Assembly: GCA_030704615.1 (NCBI GenBank)
Contig: CM060732.1
Span: 54,727,053-54,791,052 of the forward strand
Length of the DNA: 64,000 nucleotides
Source of the DNA: Takakia lepidozioides
Lineage: Eukaryota > Streptophyta > Takakiopsida > Takakiales > Takakiaceae
Reading direction: 5' to 3'
Within the stretch, counting starts at the first letter, position 1. Each line of letters begins with the position of its first letter. Below, piece after piece: positions 54,974 through 64,000 of the stretch. Position numbers and translations under genes: made by a program. The notes beneath the pieces were generated by a model. It saw only the letters and a program-made list of their open reading frames with translations. It ran no database searches and was not told the DNA's origin.

Positions 54974-57900
54974 ATGGCTTCAACTTTTGACGATGATGTG
55001 GGTGCTCATTTACTATGGTTTTGCATCGTCTGTAATTGAGTAGCTGTGAGTAGCTGTGGGGCTGTTCTACTGGCTCTGAGCTGTGGGGCTAAGAGTTGCA
55101 GCTGGCGGGATTGAGCAAGGCAGCATACACCCTTTCCAACGGAAGTAACGATCTGGATGTGTGCAGGATTTTGATTGGGAAGCTGCAGTGACGGAAATTG
55201 ACAATGCCTGCAACAAAAAGGAATCCTTGGGTTTTCCTGGGAACCGTCAAGGTTCTGCGAGTGGAGACCATGATTTCGAAATGTACAACAGAGCTCCAGG
55301 TCATGGTGGAGGTGCTAGTCAAAACAGTCGTGCATCTGATGCTGGACGGAAGATGCTTGACAAGTCTCGTCAGAAGACGCTTCATTCCTTTCTTAGGGCC
55401 GTTCCGCAAAGAACGACAATACATGCGAGTGGGCAGGGTGAATGTGACCAAGGTTTGAGCAGTGAAGGAGGTGGGGTGAACATAGACCCCACTACTGCCT
55501 CAACCTGGATATATCCAGGTAAGTGCAATACTTCATATACAGACGGTTCGTTATGATGCACTGACTCCCTTAAACTCCTGGTTTGCAATCAATTGACGGT
55601 TTCGTGTTTTGAGCAGCCAATGTGCCCTGTCGACGGTATCAATTGTCCATCTCAAAGACGGCACTATTCACCAACACCATAGTGTCTCTACCAACTGGGC
55701 TCGGGAAAACGTTGATTGCTGCTGTGGTCATGTACAACTACTTCCGATGGTTTCCAACTGGTATTGCTTTTAGTTTCTGGAAGCCCTAATTCTTTTGTCC
55801 ATTGCTCTCCTGATCACGCATGGATCTTCTCTGACTTTGTGGTCAAGCTCGTTTGTGTTTCACTTTTGTTCAAAATTCCATATTGTATCCGAGCCCTCCA
55901 GCACCAGTGTTATAATTTGAATTGGTTGTGCAGGCAAGATAGTCTTCACAGCACCATCGAGGCCTTTGGTGATGCAACAGATAGAAGCTTGCCATAATAT
56001 CATGGGCATCCCCCAGGCAAGTGTATCAATCTCAATTGTGAGTAAAATTGCTTACTTTGGTCAGTCTGTGAAGGATTCCAACATGTTTTTGGCACTGGCT
56101 CACAGGAAATGACGATTGACATGACCGGGCAGATGAGCCCAATCCAAAGGGTAGAGCATTGGCGATGCCGACGGGTTTTCTTTGTCACACCTCAAGTGCT
56201 AGAGAAGGACCTTCAGTCAGGTGATTTTCCCTTTAATTCGTTACTTGTAAGCCTAGGGTGGTTTATTCATGAGAAGTCCATGTAAGAGAAAGCAGCTGAA
56301 GAATGGTGGCGTCACGCTGGTGTTTGCAGGCACTTGCCCAGTGAAGGAAATGGTGTGCCTGGTAGTGGATGAAGCTCATCGTGCTACGGGCAACTACTCA
56401 TACTGTGTTGTTGTTCGTGAGGTACAGCTTAACGAGTGCCAAATTTTTTCAAGACTGTCAAGTTGCATATGACTTCCTGTGCTTAAAAATTCGGATTACC
56501 AAAGAATCATCGGTGGCTGCTAAAAACAAGATTAGTATGAGAATTTATCACCACAGAGTGTTAATAGGCAGTGAAACCAAAGTGGGTCTGTAAACGTAAG
56601 TGAGACCAAAGCCCGATGGGAACCATGATCTCCAAGTACAGGTGCCAGTAGAAGCCTCTTATAAGGTGGAAATTTGGACCTGCCTCTCAAACGTAGTGTT
56701 GCTGTAAAATATTGGGTGTGTTGAATCCTTTTTGTCGTGCAGCTTCTGGCAGGAAATGCAAAGTTGAGGACACTGGCATTGACAGCAACCCCAGGCTGTA
56801 AGTGCCTAACCAAGGCCAATTCCAGGTGATCATAGCAAAAATTATTGCAATTATCATATCTTTGCGCATTTTAAGCAAAAATTCTTTCTCACTGACTATT
56901 GTGACCCCACATTTGCAGCAAAACAAGCCACCATTCAAGCAGTGGTTGATAACCTTCAAATTTCATGTTTAGAGTATCGGGATGAAAATGATCCTGATGT
57001 GAGCCAATACACACACAATCGAACCTTGGAGGTCATACAGGTGACATGCTTTAGCTGCATTTGCTATGTTTTTGTAGTTCATTGTTTTTCCAGGTTATTC
57101 CCTTCTTGTTGGTATTTTGAAAGGTGGAATAATTTGTGCATCTGGCAAGTTGTGTACTAGATCAGTTCTGCTATGGAAGGGTGCCATTGTTCCTCCTCCT
57201 CTTACTGGTAAGGATTTATTTCCTGTTCTATCTTCCTCTCTGCATTTCTAGTGTGTCTGTAGGCCATACCCTCCCTCCTGTAGGTTCTTCTTTAAGCTTA
57301 AGCTCTTTTTGCCTTTGGCATAGTCTCCTAGTCATCTCATGACCACGTTGGTCTCTCACATCACATCTTACACTTGATATGTATGGTGATTAGGTGGCCA
57401 TGAGTACTGAGATGATGAGAATCAAAGAAATATTCCTGGAAATCGCAGCGCCAGTCGTTTGGAGGTTATGCGAGCTTGGGGTATTCTACAGCAGGGATCT
57501 TGCTAGGGTACAATGCATACCTCCCCTTCAACCTTTCTATAGTGCTTGTATGAGCTATAACGCACTCTGTAGATTTCTTGATTGCAAGTGTCTATTTCCT
57601 GATACCTTATTCAAATGAAGGTATGAGCTATAATGTGATTCTCTTAGAAATTTCTTGTATGTTATCAGAGGCTCCTGACCTCCGTTGAAAACTCTGGATG
57701 TTTCAACCACTTGCTGCTGATATACAATGTGGATGAATGCAGCTAACCCCGTATGAATTTATCACTGCAAGAGAGAAATTCCGGCAGTCGCCTCCACCCA
57801 CTCTAGGGCGGGGACAGTATCGAGAAGTAGAGACAAAGTTTGGTATAGCAATGACGCTGTGTCACATCCTCAAACTTCTCCACAGTCATGGCATCCGACC

Positions 57901-60900
57901 AGCTGTGGAGATGCTCCAGGATAAGCTAAAACAAGGGTATGGCCATTTTCAGCTTGTAATACTAGACCCACAGCTTAGGCGTCCATCCAGCCAGTGATAT
58001 AAACTTCAGGTCATGTTTCAAAATCGCTGCATCACTTACAGGTCTAGATTAGGGGAAAGAAGTCCCTGGAATCTTTTCTCGTTCCTCGCCATTAACCTGC
58101 CAATTAGATGGGTCAGTGACCTTAGATGACTACCTTAGCCTCCCAAAATCAGTTACTGAGGTATGTTTATAAAGCATGCAGGAGCCTTCAGCAACTGGCA
58201 AAGAATGCTAAGCTGCAGCATGCAAGGAGCCTGATGCAGCAGAGTGTTGGCCATGGTGCCTCCAGCCCCAAACTGCTCAAGATGGAGGAAATTATTCTCT
58301 CGCATTTCAGTTAAACCCATTTCCATTCTCCAGTACATTATTTACATACCATGGATTTGGATGGCAATGTGTTTGCTTTTATAGCCCTCTTGAAGTATGT
58401 AAGAAGAGACCTGGATAGGCTTTGGCATTCTGCTATTCTCTATCAAGGTTGTCTTGATGCCTTTCAACTACCAACGGTTACTTTGTAAGGTGCTCGAGAG
58501 TCCTCACCCACAGCAAATGCCCTTGTATCACTGTGGCAACCTAACCTGTAGCAGAGCTTGCTGGAGGGTGAACACTTTGGTGAATCCTACCTGGCCTAAG
58601 GCTTTCCTGGGATTGATGCTGGTTTATATCGGAGACAGGTGGACATGATCCAGCTAAGACACGAGTGATTATCTTCACCAACTTCAGGGAAAGTGTCAAG
58701 TAATTTCTGGACCTTTTTCTTGAACTATCCGTAAGTTGTGAATTTATCTTGATGCCTGGATGTTTGTGTAATATGCAATCTATCATCAACTAGTGTGTGA
58801 TCTCTAATTGCAGAGACATTATGGAAGCTCTCAACAAAATTGGAGATGTTGTCAAAGCTATGGAGTTTATTGGGCAGAGCTCTGGTAAGTAGGGATTGTC
58901 TGCAGCTCAACTGTTTAGGGCAATGGTCAGCCTGTAAACCTCTGGTTATTTCTTCTTGTGAATTTTACCTGTATTTCAAACTGATCTGGTATTTGCTTGA
59001 AACGATTTTGTTTTGAGTTCACCTGCATTTGTGTTAACCAAACTAGTAGTCTGCATCAGGTTCCACTGCATTTTTCCCTATCCTGCCCTTCAAGCCATTA
59101 TAGTTCTCATAGAGATGGGATATGTTTTAGCATTAACATGTGCTCTTTCTAGTTGCTTCTAGCTCTATCTAAAGCAGTGTAAGATGAGAGATGCACTGAC
59201 TGCACCAAGGAGATATTGAGGAGCTCATGGAGCGAAGATCTTGTGTGTCTCTTGATTCAACGGCATATACAGGTGGCCCATGTAATTAAGTTTCATGCAT
59301 GGTTAGATCACAGCAGTTAAGCAATATTGTTGACATGTGGTCTTTATGTGGCAGGTAAGGCATCAAAGGGCCAGACTCAGAAAGTCCAGCAAGCTGTCCT
59401 CCAGGTAACTCCCTGTGGCTTCTACTCCCTCAAGCTTAACTTCATTGTGTACTTTTAGTCAAGAGAAGAGTCTATGTAAGTGGGGAGTCTATCTTCACTC
59501 CACAGAGAAATCCAATCTAGTATTGGAGTAAAGTAGAACATATATAGGTACAACTGTAGGTACTAGAGTTTTCAACGTGGTTAAGTAGAGGCCTGTCAAC
59601 TGGGCTGCATGAACCTACAATGGGGGCGAACTGTATTAGTTTCTCAAAAATATGAGTTCAGAGTTTACTAGGCTCTTTGATATTTAGTTTTTTTGTACAG
59701 AGTGGAATCCGTATCCTGGGTTTTTCTATTCAACCTGAGTTCTGCTTGCACATCTGCATGAACTACCAGGGAAGCAAACTGCAGTAGTTTTTTGTGGAGA
59801 CTGGGTCCCTCATTTTGTGGATGAGAAAAGAAGACCTGGTAGACCGTGGTTGTCATTTGACTTCCTAGACATAGACCCTGTGCCCGAGAGGGAAAAACCT
59901 CAGACAATCTGCTGGAAACCTGAAGAGAACTACAGAAGATAGAAATTATTGTGTAGACACACAGGAGAAACCTTTCTAACATGGACGGGGAAACCAAAGT
60001 TTATGGTACAAGACAAAGAGAGCCAAAGATGTAAAGGGAGAACTCGAGTATACAGAACTTCAAAGGCCCAGGCATTCGGGACAAGTTTCAGAGACTTATG
60101 GCTTGCATTTTTGTTATTGCAGAAGTTCCGAGCTGGTGGCCACAACACAATTGTGGCAACCTCCATTGCTGAGGAAGGGCTTGATATCATGGAGGTTGAC
60201 CTAGTCATTTGCTTTGATGCAAACATTTCCCCCCTTCGCATGATTCAGCGCATGGGACGCACTGGCAGGAAGCGTGATGGGAGAGTAGATATCCTTCCTT
60301 TGCAGAATAGTGCTTGCATTTATCCAGGCTTATTTCTGCTTCCTGCTTGTGGGGTACTTACATACTCTCTTTTGCACAAATGCACGCAGATACACAGTTT
60401 GTCCCCAAAATGTAGAGTTTAGAATTATTGCAGATGTGCAAAACCCTGTAGAATGGTACTGCTGCGGTGTTAGGTGGAAGATCCTGCCAAAGGACTGTGA
60501 CATGCGGTATTTATGCATCTTCAGCCAGCCAATTATTACACATGACCAGGTCACCTTGACAGTAGTGGGCACTTGTGTTGGCCTCTGAAGGGGCAGAGAT
60601 ACAAGGATACTTAAGGAAGCAGGCCAAGAGCAAAGCCATTGGCACACTCATGCAACATGGGGGTGTCAACAGCTTCACCTTCCATCCAAGCCTCCGCATG
60701 GTACTTGTCCTCCTTTGCAAGGCATCGTTGGTACATTATGTTTGCAGCCATCTCAAGTAATTACAAGGGATTGTACATGGTTTGTATGTGCTCTTTTTCT
60801 TTTTGGAGACCATTATGCAATGATCAGAACTTGGGTTAGCGTGTTACTTCCCCTAGCCACTTTCTTTAGAGGTAGCAAAAAGTATATATGTATGTATGTT

Positions 60901-63900
60901 AAGGAGAGTCTGACCAGAGGACCTTTCTTTGCTCTACGAGCTTTCCGCGGACGTTATAAAGCACCATTTCATTTCATTTCATTTGTATTAGGATTTTATC
61001 CTGCTCTAATACTGGGTTGCTTTGTACGTCTACAAGTCATACCTTCATTTCTAGGTGTGAATGAGGGCTGATTAGGTCCCCACTTTTCTGTAGACTAGTA
61101 CAATTATGAGGTATAGCTCTTGAGCTGATAGTGTCAAAAGATGTCTATGTAGGTACCTCATGCATTCAAACCTGAAGTGCTAATGATGGAGATGGTCATT
61201 GAGGAGTTCGTACCTCATGGGCGGAAGTTGAGAGCACAGCCTCATGACCCAGCTGAGAAGTTTGTACCTGGTGGGGGAAAGTTGAGATCAAAGAGGGCAC
61301 CCCCCCGTGACCCAGGAGCAGACGATCTATCTAAAGAAGAGTGTGCAGTGCTGCGCAGATTTGAAGGGCCACCCGATGCAAAGTCGTGGAAACCTTCCCT
61401 TGTGACATTTCCTAGATACCGTCTGCTTCCCACCCTGGTTCATTCTGTGAGGCATTCCTTTTGTACAATGTCCATGCTGCTTGAGGTTGTCCGTGGTCTT
61501 CAGAAACCACCAAGTCTCCCTGCTGGCAAGGGCAAGTGGTCGCACCAAAATGAGGTCCATCCTTTATCCCCTCTTAATCCCTAGTCCTGAACGTGAAAAC
61601 GGTCATTGTATGCTGAAGATTCTCCCAAGCAAGTATCTATTTGGCTTTGTTTTTTATTGTTGAGGAAACTTGTTGTATTGCATATTAAGTCCTTTTGCTG
61701 TCTATCAGTGTATCAGTCTATTGTTTTAGTTGTCTTGGTGTGTCTCTCCCTGTATTCTCTTTCCCCCTTCTTTTTGAGAGTGTCCCTTTGGCCTTCTGCC
61801 TCCACCAGACGTCACAAATTTCCTGTCTATTCTTATGTGCAGTCTAACCCATCCAATCTCATGTTGTTTGCGAAGTGTCTTGTGTCCATAAGCTGTTTAA
61901 TGTCTGCACCCAGGCTTCTTCTTTGGAGGGTGTATTTCTTTCGCCAGAAGGCAACAACCCTGCCTTGGTGGAGGTGACAGGTACAAGATCATCGAAATAC
62001 ACCACCCCTACTTACCCACCTATCTGATTGGTGCATTGAAGAGACGAGTATGTTCCTCTCTTTGTAAAGTCTTCCGCGGACGTTATTAAGTACCATTTCT
62101 TTTCATTTGTTAAGTCTGTCTGAGATATGGTATGTCTTTTTATGAGCAAGTTTCTAAACAACTGCTTGCAAACTGTGAACAGGTGCAGATCATGCACTCG
62201 GTGTGGAGGAGGAAAGGGATGACTGGGACAGAACTATTTACCCATCTAGAGTTATCTCTAGTAATTTGGACAAACTATCCAGTGTGGTCAGCAAGAATTC
62301 TACCACACAGAGAGAGTCAGAGGAACTTTTGACAGATGGTGGAGCCAGCACATCAAATGGTCTGCTGCACTCTCAAGTAGACAAAGGAGACATTCCATAT
62401 TCTGGGAACATTGGTCATGCCAGTCCACTTTCGCAACCACTATGTACCAACCAAGGTATTTGTTTCTATCACTTGGTGTGTTCCTCCAGATTGATGAAAG
62501 TGGCTTAAGCATGCCTTCTTCCTGTGATATATGCAATAATGATTTGGTAAACTGCTTCTGTAGTCATGTCCACTTTGGCCTTACGTTTTCCAACAATGGC
62601 CTCTGGTTTACTGAAGTTGTCCACCAATTCATTGCAGGTACATCTGAGTCTGAAATCTGCAAACATGGAACCAGTGGGAAGTTTGAACATTCTCTTTTGA
62701 AAAGGACAGTGGAGCCCATGGTCATGGCACTGGAGAAAGGCCCCCTGACACAGCAAGCAGTGCATAACGTTCTAGAGGATGACATGCAGGGATCTGAAGC
62801 AGCAGATGAAGATTTGACAAACGAGCTCAAGTGTTCAGCCAATAGAGAAGTCATAGAGGAATTATGTATTGGACGAGCTGCTGGATCTCACTGTCCTCTC
62901 TTTAGCATTGAAACAACAGCTGTGGGTGTGTCTGAGCAACTCCAGGTTACATCACCAGTGAAGTCAATCTCAAAAATGGCAGCCGGCCCTGACTGTGTGG
63001 ATCAGCTCACTGGATGGAGAAATTGTGGTCAGCTTGTCGATATTGAACACAGCACAGATGTGTGCCCTGCTCTTGTACAGAATGTCCGAACGTCTGTAAG
63101 CTCTGTAGATGAAGACTCGGGATTGGCTCCGGAGGTACCTCACATTGTCAATGTATGTGTCAATGAAGGTGACAGCCCCCCAGCAAGGATGATAATTGAC
63201 AGACCAGAGGAGTTCGTAGCAGCTACACCAGAGGACAAGCTCCGGAAAACTTCACCTGCCCTGGATGTTTCAAAGACAGGCAAGGCAATGAGTAACCTGA
63301 AGAACTTCAACTCATCAGTATTTAATGATGTGACCATCTGCCCTTCTCCAGTCCTGGAAACCCCGGTCACCTCAAAGCAGGTAGATAGGTCTCTTACTCC
63401 CTGGAAACATGTCTCCTCTTGTCCTCCACACTCACATCCTCAGCAAGTGCCTGGCCACATATCAGGCTCTTCTTCAACTGAGAATGCTACATCTCCAGCC
63501 CAACCAAAGATGCTGGATTTTTGCTACGCCATAGATCGAACCTCTGGAGAAGTTGAGTATGCTCCATTGACTGAGGCAGGCACTTCCAGGGTGCAGACTG
63601 CCAAACCTGGCTTGTGTACAACCACACCAGATGTTCGAGGAAAAGCACTGGCAAGTTCTCAACAATGGTCACAAGAAAACATCGCACTCAAATTGCAAAA
63701 CCAATTGAGTGGGAAGGATGGAAATGTAGGTGGGTGGCACAGCCCATTGCATGTATTGCAGCATCCCGTCAGCAATGGCAGCAATAAGTGCCAGTTCAGG
63801 AGTGGGGACTTAACGTCTTCCACACCAAAACCACGATACAAGTTCAAGCGCCTCAAAAGGGCTCATGACCGTACTTCCTCAAGTTCAAAGAACAAGGGAG

Positions 63901-64000
63901 ACAGAAGGAAAAACATTACTGTGGCGCTAGGAAGCCCAAAGAACCCATGTGATGTGGGTGCCAGTGTTCGACAAACAAGGAGAATCCAGAAGCTGAAATC
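54974..64000 (+). CDS. FANCM: FANCM DNA translocase/helicase (3' end outside window)
   Basis: Exons by eye: 54974-54997, 55167-55518, 55617-55760, 55934-56016, 56106-56220, 56330-56421, 56743-56797, 56919-57040, 57394-57507, 57743-57936, 58182-58309, 58639-58699, 58814-58884, 59355-59404, 60123-60284, 60566-60700, 61153-61554, 61914-61980, 62183-62455, 62638-64000 (open at the edge). The first two exons join as [16 protein letters not shown], the conserved plant start. SF2 helicase motifs: LPTGLGKT (about residue 151), [20 protein letters not shown] (DEAH box), [41 protein letters not shown] (about 577). FANCM remodels forks and D-loops in the nucleus and limits crossovers. Over 1330 residues are present. 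Intron 4 uses a GC donor (CAG|GCAAGT). The exon 15/16 junction is the least certain (gives [11 protein letters not shown]). The long last exon is low-complexity and would hold or precede the C-terminal region. Confidence 0.92.
60925..60992 (+). mobile_element. LINE 3'-tail insertion in FANCM intron 16
   Basis: CTTTCCGCGGACGTTATAAA followed by GCACC and (ATTTC)n matches the reverse complement of the LINE 3' end at 15.17-15.22 kb. Only the last 65 or so bases are present. Confidence 0.7.
62058..62112 (+). mobile_element. LINE 3'-tail insertion in FANCM intron 18
   Basis: GTCTTCCGCGGACGTTATTA then AGTACCATTTCTTTTCATTT: a more diverged copy of the same 3' tail. Confidence 0.65.

Overview
The window looks like nuclear DNA of a land plant, most likely a seed-free one (fern, lycophyte or bryophyte). 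The evidence is spliced genes with GT-AG introns, plant-type FANCM and XRCC3 proteins, an intact DYW-class PPR editing factor with very uniform repeats, debris of further PPR genes, and a dense load of LINE, Ty1/copia and Ty3/gypsy sequence. The species cannot be named from sequence alone. All gene models here were read by eye from splice signals, reading phase and family motifs.

Layout. 0.3-1.7 kb: XRCC3-like RAD51 paralog in one exon. 3.1-5.2 kb: a duplicated block with a dead copy of a small lysine/acid-rich gene; a better copy lies at 40.8-43.5 kb. 6.4-10.2 kb: SINE-like piece, copia gag, a CACAGCCC minisatellite and an LTR-like fragment. 10.2-14.8 kb: no assignable gene. 15.1-19.1 kb: a decayed LINE on the minus strand, interrupted by a 679-bp terminal-inverted-repeat element. 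20.1-25.4 kb: minus-strand remains of genes combining an OSB-type 'PDF' ssDNA-binding motif with PPR repeats. 26-31.6 kb: coiled-coil ORF, LINE tails, copia pol fragments (one locally inverted) and the reverse-complement minisatellite. 32.3-40.4 kb: a Ty3/gypsy element carrying gag, protease, a complete-looking C5 cytosine methyltransferase domain (duplicated in tandem), an RT stump, integrase and a C-terminal PHD finger. 46.2-50.1 kb: a seven-exon P-loop (SWSAP1-like) gene with a LINE in intron 2. 51.0-54.2 kb (minus): an intact DYW PPR gene whose reading frame has no usable ATG and appears to be spliced to an upstream exon ending in an OSB-like WWDN motif. 55.0-64.0 kb: FANCM, 20 exons seen, running off the right edge.

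The single-copy host genes share a theme. XRCC3, the SWSAP1-like ATPase and FANCM all act in homologous recombination and replication-fork or crossover control. The OSB motif belongs to organellar ssDNA-binding proteins that restrain mitochondrial recombination. The two observations most worth pursuing are the methyltransferase/PHD-bearing gypsy element and the OSB-PDF/PPR-DYW gene architecture.
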